Source: Rhizobacter terrae
GTDB lineage: Bacteria > Pseudomonadota > Gammaproteobacteria > Burkholderiales > Burkholderiaceae_C
DNA length: 64,000 nt
Direction: 5' to 3'
Assembly (NCBI RefSeq): GCF_003852895.1
Contig: NZ_QUSW01000012.1
Span: forward strand, 1-64,000
Shown: positions 9,489-17,875 of the stretch, piece by piece
How the letters are laid out: the number at the start of each line of letters is the position of its first letter
Position numbering within the stretch: position 1 is the stretch's first letter
Made by a program: the position numbers and the translations under genes
Notes under the pieces: model-generated
What the model saw: the letters and a program-made list of their open reading frames with translations, nothing else
What the model was told of the DNA's origin: nothing
Databases searched by the model: none

Positions 9489-10466
9489 CTACCTGTCCAC
9501 GAGGGTCACGGCCTGCGGCATCAGCGCGCGCAGCAGCTTCGCATCCACCAGCGTGGCCGGGTCGGTGTCGGACGAGGACACCAGGTTCTCCTTGCGGGCC
9601 CAGCGGACCTGCGAGCGCATCGTCGTGACGACCGCCTGGTCCAGCCGCAGGTGGTAGTCCTGCTCGCTCATCAGGCGGTCGGCCAGCTCGGTGGAACCGC
9701 CCAGCTGGGTGCGCAGGATGTCGCGGGCGCGCTGAGGTTCGATCTCGATGAAGTGCTCGGCCTTGATCAGGGCCTGCAGGAACCGCGTGAGCGCCTGCGA
9801 CTTGACCGTCACCGCCTGGCGCGTGGACAAGAGGCTGAAGAACTGGGTGTACACACGCGGGCTGGGAATGATGGCGGCGCGTCCGCCCAGTTCCTGCACG
9901 CAGGTACTGGCCAACGGCTCCCAGATCGCCACGGCGTCCGCCCGCCGGGTGGCCAGCGTCTGCACCACGTCGGAAGGGGTGGTGGCCACGAGCTTGACGT
10001 CCGAGGAGCCCAGCCCATGGAAGGTCAGCCAGCTCGACATGAAGTACTGCGCCGAGGTGCCCATCACCGTGGCCACGGTCTTGCCCTGCACGTCCTGCGG
10101 CCTGGCGATGCCGGCGTCGCGCCGGGCGACCAGCTTGATCTGGTGGGCCGAGCTGCTCAGCGTGCCCAGCAGCACCGATTCAGGATGACTGCCCGCGCGC
10201 AGGCTCAGGACCAGCTCGGCGGCGGTGGCCACGTCGGCCGCGCCCGAACTCATCAGCTCGAAGCATTCCAGGCCGCTCTTGCACGGCACGAACACCACGT
10301 CCACGCCGGTGGCCTTGAAGTACTGGTTGGATTCGGCCACGTACAAGGGCAGCGAGACGGGGCCGCGCGAAACCGCCACCTTGAGAGGCTGCGCATGCCC
10401 CACGGCGGCTGCCAGCAGCAGCCCCAGGCACCACCAGCGAAGCATTGAAACGCGGGAACTTGGCAT
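9489..10466 (-). CDS. NMT1/SsuA-like periplasmic substrate-binding protein (orphan)
   Basis: A 325-residue periplasmic protein with signal peptide (LGLLLAAAVGHAQ). It has the NitT/TauT-type fold: LKVAVSRGPVSLPLYVAES at the mature N-terminus, GAADVATAAEL near residue 80 and the ADAVAIWEP hinge near 195. This family binds anions such as sulfonates, nitrate, thiamine precursors or other small molecules. No permease or ATPase is next to it. Similar domains are also found fused to sensor kinases and cyclases, so a signalling role is possible. An internal ATG at 10445 is an alternative start. The 230 nt between it and the chemoreceptor stop hold only a short direct repeat (GTTGAATGGC at 9445 and 9466). 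Confidence 0.78.
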   Translation of the reverse strand: MPSSRVSMLRWWCLGLLLAAAVGHAQPLKVAVSRGPVSLPLYVAESNQYFKATGVDVVFVPCKSGLECFELMSSGAADVATAAELVLSLRAGSHPESVLLGTLSSSAHQIKLVARRDAGIARPQDVQGKTVATVMGTSAQYFMSSWLTFHGLGSSDVKLVATTPSDVVQTLATRRADAVAIWEPLASTCVQELGGRAAIIPSPRVYTQFFSLLSTRQAVTVKSQALTRFLQALIKAEHFIEIEPQRARDILRTQLGGSTELADRLMSEQDYHLRLDQAVVTTMRSQVRWARKENLVSSSDTDPATLVDAKLLRALMPQAVTLVDR

Positions 10467-10619
10467 GACCGAACTCTATGCCACTGCCGCGGCCTCGTCC
10501 CTGCCCCGCCGATGGCCCCAGGTGAAAACGAAATCACACCAGCCCGAGGGTTGAAACCCGAAGACATGGCGCATTGCATCGGGATTGCCGATGCAATGCG
10601 CGGCCGATAGAGTGCCGCC

Positions 10620-11099
10620 ATGCCCGAAACCCCTTCCCTGCCTGAGCTCACCGGCCAGGTGCTGGCGCACTACGCCGGCATCTACGAGCGGCTGCACACG
10701 CGCTGGGACAAGCACCAGCACCGCGCCTCGGCCGAGGCGCTGGCCTTCATGCTGCACCTGTCGCGCAGCGGGCCGCTCACGGTGAGCGAAGCCTGCCTGC
10801 ATTTCGACCGGGCGCAGTCCGCGATGAGCGAGCTCATCGACCGGCTGGAGGAACGCGCCCTCGTCACCCGCTTCAAGGACACCCGCGACCGTCGGCGCAC
10901 GCTGGTGTGGCTGAGCGACGAGGGCATGGACGTGCTGAACCAGAGCCTCGCGCCGCTGGACCGCGACAGGCTGTCCAAGGCGCTGCAAGGCCTGAGCCCT
11001 GCGGAGCGCGACGCCCTCTGCACGGGCCTGGCCGCGCTGGTGCGGGCCGCCGGCGAATGCCCCCATCAACCCCATCACTTCGAGGACCCCTCACCATGA
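10620..11099 (+). CDS. MarR-family transcriptional regulator
   Basis: A 159-residue winged-helix regulator. The recognition region reads LTVSEACLHFDRAQSAMSEL, followed by the wing TRFKDTRDRRRTLVWLSDEG, both typical of MarR. MarR proteins usually repress neighbouring genes until a small aromatic or oxidising ligand binds. It is translationally coupled (ATGA overlap at 11096-11099) to a small cysteine-rich protein. The divergent gene upstream is the NMT1-type binding protein, 153 nt away, so the intergenic region could hold its operator; I saw no clear palindrome there. Confidence 0.88.
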   Translation: MPETPSLPELTGQVLAHYAGIYERLHTRWDKHQHRASAEALAFMLHLSRSGPLTVSEACLHFDRAQSAMSELIDRLEERALVTRFKDTRDRRRTLVWLSDEGMDVLNQSLAPLDRDRLSKALQGLSPAERDALCTGLAALVRAAGECPHQPHHFEDPSP

Positions 11100-11341
11100 C
11101 CACCACCCATTCCTGCAAGAGCTGCGGCATGAGCATTTCCAGCGGCCTGTTGTGCCAGTACTGCGTCACCCCCGACGGCTCGCTGCAGCCCTTCGACGAG
11201 CGCTTCGAGCGCATGGTGCAGTGGTCGATGTCGCGCGAACCCTCACTCGCCCGAGACGAGGCCGAGCGCAAGACACGCGCCTACATGCGCACCATGCCGG
11301 CGTGGAAGGACCATCCCCAACTGGCGGATCAGCCGGCCTGA
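11096..11341 (+). CDS. Small zinc-ribbon-like protein
   Basis: An 81-residue protein whose start codon overlaps the MarR stop, so it is coupled to it. The N-terminus carries two CxxC knuckles (CKSCGM at residues 6-11 and CQYC at 20-23), a compact zinc-ribbon arrangement. The rest is charged and helical, with a PAWKDHPQLAD end. The family recurs next to transcription regulators but its function is not known to me; metal sensing or a protein-protein adaptor role would be guesses. Confidence 0.7.
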   Translation: MTTTHSCKSCGMSISSGLLCQYCVTPDGSLQPFDERFERMVQWSMSREPSLARDEAERKTRAYMRTMPAWKDHPQLADQPA

Positions 11342-11350
11342 CGCACCGCC

Positions 11351-12370
11351 TCAGAACGGCCGCGACAGGTAGTGCTGGCCCAGGCCGGTCAGCACGCCGT
11401 CAGCGGCCAGCAGGCTGGTGTGGTGCACGTCGTTGTTCCAGCGGCCGGTGAACCAGGCGTAGCGGAACACGTCGGCGCGTGACTCGCAGACCGACACCAT
11501 GTCGGTCATCTGCGCCTTCTGCTTGTCCTCGGTATCGATCTGCGCCGAGCCGTCGCCGTTGTGCCAGTTCGCCATCTCAGTCACCCAGAAGGACTTGCCG
11601 TACTTCGTCAGCCGGTCAAGCTGGCCGGCCAGGCCGTAGTCGTACCAGTGGAAGGCCAGGTAGTCGATCTGCGGATCGCGGTTGCCGTTGGCCTGGCGGT
11701 AGGCGGCGTAGAAGGCATCGAGCCAGGCGACCGGGTCGGCAAAGCCCGCCATCGTGCCCCAGGTGATGGCCGGCCCCACCAGCTTCACGCCGGTGCGCGT
11801 GGCGATGGCTTCGTAGCGCGGCCACAGCGTGGCGGCATCCGAGGGCTTGAGGTTGGCCTGGTCGGTGAGGTTGGGCTCGTTGAGCAGCAGCAGGTAGCGG
11901 ATGCCGGGGTTCGCGAGCAGGTAGGACGTGATCGCCGCGTCGTCGAAGCTGCCGTTCCACAGCATGGGCACGTGGTCCATGGCGTGGCGCGTGCCAGCGT
12001 CCGACGGCAGCTTGCTGTTGGGCTTGGAGGCCCAGTTGTAGAACCAGCTCACGCCCGGCGCGAGCGCCGTCATGTCGGCCTCCGAGGCCAGGTCGTAGGC
12101 GACGCCGCGCTTGGCGCTCTTGGCAGCGGGTGCGGGTGCGGGTGCGGGCGCCGGAGCCGGTGCGGGCGCCGGGGCTGGGGCCGGTGCGGGTGCAGGAGCA
12201 GGCGGCGTCGGGGCGGTCTGCGGTGTCGGTGCCGGCGACGGAGCCGATGTCCCACCCCCACCACCACAGCCCGCGATGCCCCCGACGGCCATGGTGGCCG
12301 CTGCCAGGCTCAACAGGCGGCGCCTGCTGAGACCGCCGATGTTCTGTCCCTCGTCGTGAGCCTTGCTCAT
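11351..12370 (-). CDS. GH128-like (Asl1-type) glycoside hydrolase lipoprotein
   Basis: A 339-residue exported protein. The N-terminus combines a twin-arginine motif (SRRRLLSLAA) with a lipobox ending at Cys35 (GIAGC), then a Pro-Ala repeat linker (residues about 55-81). The catalytic domain matches the Asl1/GH128 fold: LLLLNEPNL with likely acid/base Glu163, and FWVTEMANW with likely nucleophile Glu263. Characterised GH128 enzymes are endo-beta-1,3-glucanases, so this may attack fungal or algal glucan from the cell surface. Its gene is convergent with the zinc-ribbon gene (10-nt gap) and divergent from an MFS transporter across 278 nt that contain two operator-like palindromes. Confidence 0.85.
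   Translation of the reverse strand: MSKAHDEGQNIGGLSRRRLLSLAAATMAVGGIAGCGGGGGTSAPSPAPTPQTAPTPPAPAPAPAPAPAPAPAPAPAPAPAPAAKSAKRGVAYDLASEADMTALAPGVSWFYNWASKPNSKLPSDAGTRHAMDHVPMLWNGSFDDAAITSYLLANPGIRYLLLLNEPNLTDQANLKPSDAATLWPRYEAIATRTGVKLVGPAITWGTMAGFADPVAWLDAFYAAYRQANGNRDPQIDYLAFHWYDYGLAGQLDRLTKYGKSFWVTEMANWHNGDGSAQIDTEDKQKAQMTDMVSVCESRADVFRYAWFTGRWNNDVHHTSLLAADGVLTGLGQHYLSRPF
12128..12208 (-). repeat. Pro-Ala linker-encoding 6-bp repeat tract
   Basis: Within the GH128-like gene, about 81 bp of imperfect GGTGCG/GGCGCC hexamers encode alternating Pro-Ala. The tract gives a rigid spacer between the lipid-anchored N-terminus and the catalytic domain. Such tracts vary in length by slippage, so its size may differ between strains. 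Confidence 0.8.
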
Positions 12371-12570
12371 TCTTGTTCTCCTGCTGGGTTCTTGCGCGAA
12401 AGGCGCACGTCAGATCGCACCTGCGAATCCGCGCCAGATGCAGCGTCCGTGCCATGGACACGAAGCACGAAGCACGTCAGCGACAGGCGTGCATGCAGGC
12501 CAGAGGCCGTTACATGCGGAAGCAAGGCGCCCGGGTACGTCGCAAGAGGCCGTGAAATGTCACCGCAAGA

Positions 12571-12584
12571 TGGAATCGATTCCA
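12571..12584. promoter_or_regulatory. LacI-type operator-like palindrome TGGAATCGATTCCA
   Basis: A perfect 14-bp palindrome with a central CG, the layout of LacI/GalR-family operators. It lies in the divergent region between the GH128-like lipoprotein (start 12370) and the MFS transporter (start 12649). A second site lies 34 bp further toward the transporter. The cognate regulator could be one of the two LacI proteins in this window or one elsewhere. Confidence 0.6.
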
Positions 12585-12604
12585 ACATGGTCATCGCGGA
12601 CCAG

Positions 12605-12618
12605 TGAAAGCGCTGTCA
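12605..12618. promoter_or_regulatory. Second LacI-type operator-like site TGAAAGCGCTGTCA
   Basis: A 14-bp near-palindrome (one mismatch) with the AGCGCT core common in LacI-family operators, 31 nt before the MFS transporter start. Its centre is 34 bp from the centre of the palindrome at 12571-12584, about three helical turns. Confidence 0.5.
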
Positions 12619-12648
12619 TACTGAACCGATCCACGCAGCACCCGTGCC

Positions 12649-13803
12649 ATGTCGTCCCTCGCCAAGCCCGCCCCTTCGCTTGCCGCCGCCACCCACGCGA
12701 TCCGCGCGCAGTTCTTCGTCTGCGGCATCGTGTTCGCCACCTGGGGCGTGCATGTGCCCAGCGTCAAGGCCCACTACGGCCTGGGCGACCGGGCGCTGGC
12801 GATGGCCATGCTGGCCGGGGGCGTGGGCTCCGTGCTCACGCTGACGCAGGCGGGACGCCTGGTCGGCAGGCACGGGCCTCGAACGGTCACGATCGCCAGC
12901 GGCCTGGCCGCCTCTCTGGCGATCGCCCTGCTGCTGGCCTTCGACAGCTATGCCGCCTTGCTGGCCGTGATGCTCGCCTACGGCATCGCCATCAGCCTGT
13001 TCGACGTGTCCATCAACGCCGAGGCCAGCGAGATCGAGCGGCTGACCGGTCGGCCGGTGATGAGCGGGTTCCACGGCATGTTCAGCCTGGGCGGCATGGT
13101 GGGTTCGGCCGCGGCAAGCGTCCTGCACACGGCCGGGGTCACGCCCACGCAGCGACTGGTCGTCGGCGCCCTGGCGAGCGCCGCCACCATCGTGGCCGGC
13201 TGGTCGGCAATGCTGCGCGTGGACGGCCCGCCCGCCGAAGGCCCCGCCATGAGCCTGCCGCGCGGCGCCTTGCTGCTCATGGGCGTGCTGGCCGCGCTGG
13301 GCCTGATCAGCGAAGGCGCGATGTACGACTGGAGCGTGCTGTACATGCGCGACGTGCTCGCTGCCGATGCAGGCATTGCGGCGCTGGCCTACGCCAGCTT
13401 CAGTGCCGCCATGGCCGCCGCGCGCTTCTGCGGCGACTGGGTGCGGCTGCACGTGTCGGCCATGCGCCTGATGCAGCTCAGCGGCACGCTGGGCGCGGTG
13501 GGCATGGCCCTCACCCTGCTCGCACCGCATCCGCTGGTGGCCCTGGCCGGCTTCGCGCTGGTGGGCCTGGGCTTCGCGAACGTGATCCCCATTCTCTTCA
13601 GCGCCGCCTCGCGCGTGCCGGGCGTGAGCGCCGCGCACGGCATCGCGGCCGTGTCGTCGCTCGGCTACCTGGGCATGATGGCCGGCCCACCCATCATCGG
13701 CCTGATCTCCGAGTCGCGCTCGCTGGCGGCCGGCCTGTCGACGGTGGTGTTGTTCTCTGCCGTCCTGGGCCTGGCGGCCCGTCGTGCCCTGCCGCGCGGC
13801 TGA
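12649..13803 (+). CDS. MFS transporter (YbjJ-like)
   Basis: A 384-residue inner-membrane protein with about 12 hydrophobic helices. It resembles the short-loop YbjJ-type branch of the major facilitator superfamily: FATWGVHVPSVKAH after helix 1, a GRLVGRHGPR loop between helices 2 and 3, and a SINAEASEIER segment. Substrates of this branch are poorly known; sugars or metabolites are likely. Position suggests co-regulation with the divergent GH128-like enzyme, for example in uptake or release of glucan breakdown products (inference). Confidence 0.85.
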   Translation: MSSLAKPAPSLAAATHAIRAQFFVCGIVFATWGVHVPSVKAHYGLGDRALAMAMLAGGVGSVLTLTQAGRLVGRHGPRTVTIASGLAASLAIALLLAFDSYAALLAVMLAYGIAISLFDVSINAEASEIERLTGRPVMSGFHGMFSLGGMVGSAAASVLHTAGVTPTQRLVVGALASAATIVAGWSAMLRVDGPPAEGPAMSLPRGALLLMGVLAALGLISEGAMYDWSVLYMRDVLAADAGIAALAYASFSAAMAAARFCGDWVRLHVSAMRLMQLSGTLGAVGMALTLLAPHPLVALAGFALVGLGFANVIPILFSAASRVPGVSAAHGIAAVSSLGYLGMMAGPPIIGLISESRSLAAGLSTVVLFSAVLGLAARRALPRG

Positions 13804-13833
13804 CGCACCAGTCCGACTCGTCCGCCCATTCCT

Positions 13834-13858
13834 GCCGGGCACCTGCGTGGTGCCTGGC
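13834..13858 (+). terminator. Stem-loop after the MFS gene
   Basis: GCCGGGCACC (13834-13843) pairs with GGTGCCTGGC (13849-13858) with one G-T pair and a 5-nt loop, 31 nt after the transporter stop. No clear T-run follows, so it may be a weak or Rho-assisted terminator. It separates the MFS gene from the next operon. Confidence 0.42.
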
Positions 13859-13948
13859 CACCGTTCACCCCCTCTGCACCGGCATCCGTGCCCCACAAGG
13901 GCGCAGTTTTGCCCCGCTGAAAGCCGCTTCCATTGGCACATCGGTTGC

Positions 13949-13960
13949 TTGTATACAAGA
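13949..13960. promoter_or_regulatory. FCD/GntR-type operator CTTGTATACAAG before the BMP operon
   Basis: A perfect 12-bp palindrome whose core TTGTATACAA is typical of FadR/FCD-class GntR regulators. It ends 25 nt before the start of the BMP substrate-binding gene. A near copy precedes the atzF start on the other strand. The FCD regulator encoded at 20079-20828 is the natural candidate to bind both. Confidence 0.7.
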
Positions 13961-13985
13961 AGGTGTCCAACCAGAGGAGAACGCC

Positions 13986-15113
13986 ATGACGCAGTCGAAG
14001 ATGAATCGTCGGGAGTTGATCAAAGGCGCCGGTGCGCTCGGCCTGAGCGCCGCAGGCGGCACGTGGATGGAGCTGGCAGCGGCGCAAGCGCCGATCACCG
14101 TGGGCTTCATCTACGTGGGCGCGAAGGATGACTTCGGCTACAACCAGGCCCAGGCCGAGTCGGTGGCCGAGATCAAGAAGTTGCCGGGCATCAAGACGGT
14201 GGAAGAAGAAAACGTGCCCGAGACCACCGCCGTGCAGAAGACCATGCAGGCCATGATCTCGCAGGACGGCGCCACCCTGCTCTTTCCCACCTCCTTCGGC
14301 TATTTCGACCCGCACACGCTGGCGGTGGCCGCCAAGAACGAGAAGATCCGCTTCGCGCACTGCGGCGGGCTGTGGAACGAGGCCAAGCACCCGAAGAACA
14401 CCGGCAGCTTCTTCGGCTACATCGACGAATGCCAGTACCTCAACGGCGTGGTGGCCGGCCACATGAGCAAGAGCAAGAAGCTGGGCTTCGTGGCCGCCAA
14501 GCCGATCCCGCAGGTGCTGCGCAACATCAACGCCTTCACGATGGGCGCTCGCTCAGTGGACCCGTCCATCACCACCAACGTCATCTTCACGGGCGACTGG
14601 TCCATGCCGGTCAAGGAAGCCGAGGCCACCAACAGCCTGGCCGACCAGGGCGTGGACGTGTTCACCATGCACGTGGACGGCCCCAAGGTGATCGTGGAGA
14701 CCGCGGCCAAGCGCGGCAAGATGGTCTGCGGCTACCACGCCAGCCAGGCCAAGCTCGCGCCCAATGCCTACCTCACCGGCGCGGAGTGGAACTGGCTCAC
14801 GGCCTACAAGACCATCATCGATGCAGCCCGCACGGGCAAGCCGCATCCGAACTTCGTGCGCGGCGGGTTGAAGGACGGCTTCGTCAAGCCCTCGCCCTAC
14901 GGTGCGATGGTGACGGCCGCCGCCCGCAAGAACGCCGACGACGTCAAGGCAGCGATGCTCAAGGGCAGCTTCGACATCTTCAAGGGCGGCAGCGCCGGCC
15001 TGAAGGACAACACCGGCAAGCTCGTCATTGCGGCAGGCAAGGCCTTCAAGCAGACCGACGTCGAGCTCGAAGGCATGAACTACCTGGTGGAAGGCGTGGT
15101 CGGCAAGGCCTGA
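13986..15113 (+). CDS. BMP-family ABC substrate-binding protein
   Basis: A 375-residue periplasmic binding protein of the basic membrane protein (PnrA-like) family, starting behind a GAGGAG site. The N-terminus has a Tat-type signal (NRRELIKGAGALGLSAAGG). Mature landmarks are VGFIYVGAKDDFGYNQA, GATLLFPTSFGYFD and FFGYIDECQYLNGVVAG. BMP proteins classically bind nucleosides, but a subgroup occurs with urea-derivative catabolism. Here it leads an operon with two permeases, an ATPase and two ureide-type hydrolases, so biuret, triuret or a similar ureide is the likely ligand (inference). A GntR-type operator lies just upstream. Confidence 0.9.
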   Translation: MTQSKMNRRELIKGAGALGLSAAGGTWMELAAAQAPITVGFIYVGAKDDFGYNQAQAESVAEIKKLPGIKTVEEENVPETTAVQKTMQAMISQDGATLLFPTSFGYFDPHTLAVAAKNEKIRFAHCGGLWNEAKHPKNTGSFFGYIDECQYLNGVVAGHMSKSKKLGFVAAKPIPQVLRNINAFTMGARSVDPSITTNVIFTGDWSMPVKEAEATNSLADQGVDVFTMHVDGPKVIVETAAKRGKMVCGYHASQAKLAPNAYLTGAEWNWLTAYKTIIDAARTGKPHPNFVRGGLKDGFVKPSPYGAMVTAAARKNADDVKAAMLKGSFDIFKGGSAGLKDNTGKLVIAAGKAFKQTDVELEGMNYLVEGVVGKA

Positions 15114-15126
15114 GCGCGAGGCCGCC

Positions 15127-16224
15127 ATGCTGTCGGACGAACGCACCCGCGACGCCCTCGAAGCCGCGCTGCTGCCGCTGCTGGCGCTGGCCGGCGGCCT
15201 GCTGTTGTTCGGTGTGTTCATCGCGCTGGCGGGCAAGAGCCCGGTGCAGGCCTGGACGCTGCTCTTCAAGGGCGCGTTCGGCGATTGGTTCTCCTGGCAG
15301 AACAGCCTGCAGCGCGCGGCGCCGCTGATGCTCACCGCCCTGTGCGTGGCCATTCCGGCGCGCGCCGGGCTCATCGTCATCGGCGGTGAAGGCGCACTGG
15401 TGCTGGGCGGCCTGGCCTGTGCCGGCCTGCCCTACCTCTTCGCGCCGCCGGCCAACTCGCTGGGCACGGGGATGGTGCTGGTCGCGGCCGCCGCCGCAGG
15501 TGCTGCCTGGGTGGCACTGGCCGGCCTGCTGCGGCAGTGGCGCGGCGTGAACGAGACCATCAGCAGCCTGCTGCTGGCCTACACCGGCATCGCGGTGTTC
15601 AAGCATCTGGTGGAAGGGCCGATGCGTGACCCCGCGAGCCTGAACAAGCCCTCGACGCATGCGCTGGCCGAGGGACTGCGCATCGGCACCCTGCCCGACG
15701 CGGACATCCATTGGGGGCTCGTTTTCGGCGTGGCCGCCTGCGTGCTCGCCGGCCTGTGGCTCTTCTTCAGCACCTCCGGATTCGCCACGCGCGTGGTCGG
15801 CGGCAACGCGCGCGCCGCGCGGCTCGTCGGCCTGCCGTGCACGCGCATCGTCGTGACGGCCTGCGCCGCGGGTGGCGCCTGTGCCGGACTGGCCGGAGGC
15901 ATCGAGGTGGCCGCGGTGCACACCGCCGCCAACGCATCGCTGATCGCGGGCCTGGGCTATGCGGGCATCCTCGTGTCCTTCGTGGCACGGCACAACCCGT
16001 GGGGCGTGATTCCGGTGGCCGTGCTGTTCGGCGGCTTCGGCTCGGCAGGCAGCCTGCTGCAGCGGCGCATGGACGTGCCCGATGCCTCCGTGCTGGTGCT
16101 GGAGGGCTTCGCCTTCCTGCTCATCCTGGCCAGCGAAGCGTTGCGCGGGCGGCTGCCGCTGGCGTGGCGCCTTCCTTCGCGCCGCATGCAGGCTGCGCCG
16201 CAGTTGCAGGAGGGCACACCATGA
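15127..16224 (+). CDS. ABC transporter permease (BMP/nucleoside-type, first subunit)
   Basis: A 365-residue inner-membrane permease of the RbsC/BPD_transp_2 class, 13 nt after the BMP gene. Its helices include the conserved [20 protein letters not shown] and [17 protein letters not shown] segments. It forms the channel with the next gene's product. Its stop overlaps the next start (ATGA at 16221), showing translational coupling. Confidence 0.88.
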   Translation: MLSDERTRDALEAALLPLLALAGGLLLFGVFIALAGKSPVQAWTLLFKGAFGDWFSWQNSLQRAAPLMLTALCVAIPARAGLIVIGGEGALVLGGLACAGLPYLFAPPANSLGTGMVLVAAAAAGAAWVALAGLLRQWRGVNETISSLLLAYTGIAVFKHLVEGPMRDPASLNKPSTHALAEGLRIGTLPDADIHWGLVFGVAACVLAGLWLFFSTSGFATRVVGGNARAARLVGLPCTRIVVTACAAGGACAGLAGGIEVAAVHTAANASLIAGLGYAGILVSFVARHNPWGVIPVAVLFGGFGSAGSLLQRRMDVPDASVLVLEGFAFLLILASEALRGRLPLAWRLPSRRMQAAPQLQEGTP

Positions 16225-17156
16225 GCACGGAAGTCGATTCACTGGCGATCGCGCTGCAATTGATGGTCGCCGTGCTCGGCGGCGCGATCCGCGTGGGCAC
16301 GCCCTTCCTGATGGTGAGCCTGGCCGAATGCATCACCGAGAAGTCCGGCCGCATCAACCTCGGGCTGGAAGGCGTGCTGGTGTTCTCCGCCATGGGCGGC
16401 TTCGGCGCGGCCTACCTCAGCGGCTCGGCCTGGGTGGGTGTGCTGGCCGCCGGCGCCGCGGGCGCGCTGCTCGCGCTCGTGCACGGACTCGTGTGCTCGC
16501 TGCCGCGGGTGAACGACATCGCCGCGGGCATCGCGCTGATGCTGCTGGGCACCGGCCTGGCCTTCTACCTCGGCAAGCCGCTCATCCAGCCTCAGGCGCC
16601 ACAGATTCCCTCGCTGCCGCTGGGCGGCTGGAGCTCGTCGCCGCAGGTGCGCGCGGCGCTGGACATCAACATGCTGTTCCCGCTGGGCGTGGCCCTGGCG
16701 GCGCTGCTCTCCTGGGGCTTTCGCTCCACGCGCTGGGGACTGGTGCTGCGCATGGCGGGCGACTCCAGCGATGCCGCCCGCGCGCTGGGCTACTCGGTCA
16801 ACGCCATCCGCATCGCAGCGACCGCACTGGGCGGATTCATCGCGGGGCTGGGCGGCGCCTCGCTGTCGCTGTACTACCCGGGCAGCTGGAACGAAGGACT
16901 GTCCAGCGGCCAGGGCCTGATCGCCGTGGCGCTGGTGATCTTCGCGCGCTGGAGCCCCTGGCGCTGCCTGGGCGCCGCCCTGCTCTTCGGCGGCGCGGGC
17001 GCCCTGGGGCCGGCGCTTCAATCGGTGGGCATCGGCTGGGGCTACCACCTCTTCAGCGCCGTGCCCTACATGCTCACCCTGCTCATCCTCGTGTGGACCT
17101 GCTCGCCGCGGCGCAGCCTGCAAGGTGCGCCGGTGGAGCTGGGCGTGTCCCGCTGA
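16221..17156 (+). CDS. ABC transporter permease (BMP/nucleoside-type, second subunit)
   Basis: A 311-residue partner permease of the same class, with the family signature [20 protein letters not shown] near residue 35 and [20 protein letters not shown]. Pairs of dissimilar permeases plus a double-ATPase subunit are standard for BMP-type importers. It is coupled to the preceding permease and followed, 32 nt later, by biuH. Confidence 0.88.
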   Translation: MSTEVDSLAIALQLMVAVLGGAIRVGTPFLMVSLAECITEKSGRINLGLEGVLVFSAMGGFGAAYLSGSAWVGVLAAGAAGALLALVHGLVCSLPRVNDIAAGIALMLLGTGLAFYLGKPLIQPQAPQIPSLPLGGWSSSPQVRAALDINMLFPLGVALAALLSWGFRSTRWGLVLRMAGDSSDAARALGYSVNAIRIAATALGGFIAGLGGASLSLYYPGSWNEGLSSGQGLIAVALVIFARWSPWRCLGAALLFGGAGALGPALQSVGIGWGYHLFSAVPYMLTLLILVWTCSPRRSLQGAPVELGVSR

Positions 17157-17188
17157 ACCGACGTCCTGCTGAACCGCCGACCACCACC

Positions 17189-17875
17189 ATGACGACCGAA
17201 CGCCACGTCCTCGCCGATCCGTACCCCTGGCCCTTCGACGGGCAGCTCCACGCCGCGAACACCGCGCTCATCGTCATCGACATGCAGACCGACTTCTGCG
17301 GCGTGGGCGGCTACGTGGACAAGATGGGCTACGACCTGTCGCTCACCCGTGCGCCCATCGAGCCCATCCGCCGGCTGCTGGCGGCCATGCGAGCCCAGGG
17401 CTGCACCATCATCCACACCCGCGAAGGCCACCGGCCCGACCTGTCGGACCTGCCGGCGAACAAGCGCTGGCGGTCGCGCCGCATCGGTGCGGGCATCGGC
17501 GACGAGGGGCCTTGCGGACGCATCCTGGTTCGGGGCGAACCGGGCTGGGAGATCATTCCCGAGCTCGCACCACTGCCTGGCGAGGTCGTGCTCGACAAGC
17601 CCGGCAAGGGCTCGTTCTGCGCGACCGACCTGGAGCACATCCTGCACACGCGTGGCATCCGCAACCTCGTGCTCACCGGCATCACCACCGACGTCTGCGT
17701 GCACACCACCATGCGCGAGGCCAACGACCGCGGCTTCGAATGCCTGATCCTGTCGGACTGCACCGGCGCCACCGACCACGGCAACCATCTGGCGGCGCTG
17801 AAGATGGTGACGATGCAAGGCGGCGTGTTCGGGGCGGTGTCCACGTCCAGTGCGCTGATCGAGGCCATGGCATGA
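17189..17875 (+). CDS. biuH: Biuret hydrolase (isochorismatase-like cysteine hydrolase)
   Basis: A 228-residue cytoplasmic enzyme that would hydrolyse biuret to allophanate and ammonia. It matches, from memory, the characterised Rhizobium BiuH along nearly its whole length, including [45 protein letters not shown] and GGVFGAVS. The catalytic triad of the isochorismatase-like fold is present as Asp31, Lys137 and Cys170 (TTDVC), each offset by 5 from the BiuH numbering I recall. The start is ATG 17189; the gene overlaps the ABC ATPase by ATGA. Neighbouring allophanate hydrolase (atzF) would complete the conversion to ammonia and CO2. Confidence 0.9.
   Translation: MTTERHVLADPYPWPFDGQLHAANTALIVIDMQTDFCGVGGYVDKMGYDLSLTRAPIEPIRRLLAAMRAQGCTIIHTREGHRPDLSDLPANKRWRSRRIGAGIGDEGPCGRILVRGEPGWEIIPELAPLPGEVVLDKPGKGSFCATDLEHILHTRGIRNLVLTGITTDVCVHTTMREANDRGFECLILSDCTGATDHGNHLAALKMVTMQGGVFGAVSTSSALIEAMA

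Noticed and set aside
12128-12208. Short tandem repeats considered as a CRISPR or VNTR array
   Set aside because: They are in-frame Pro-Ala codons of a lipoprotein linker, with no spacers.
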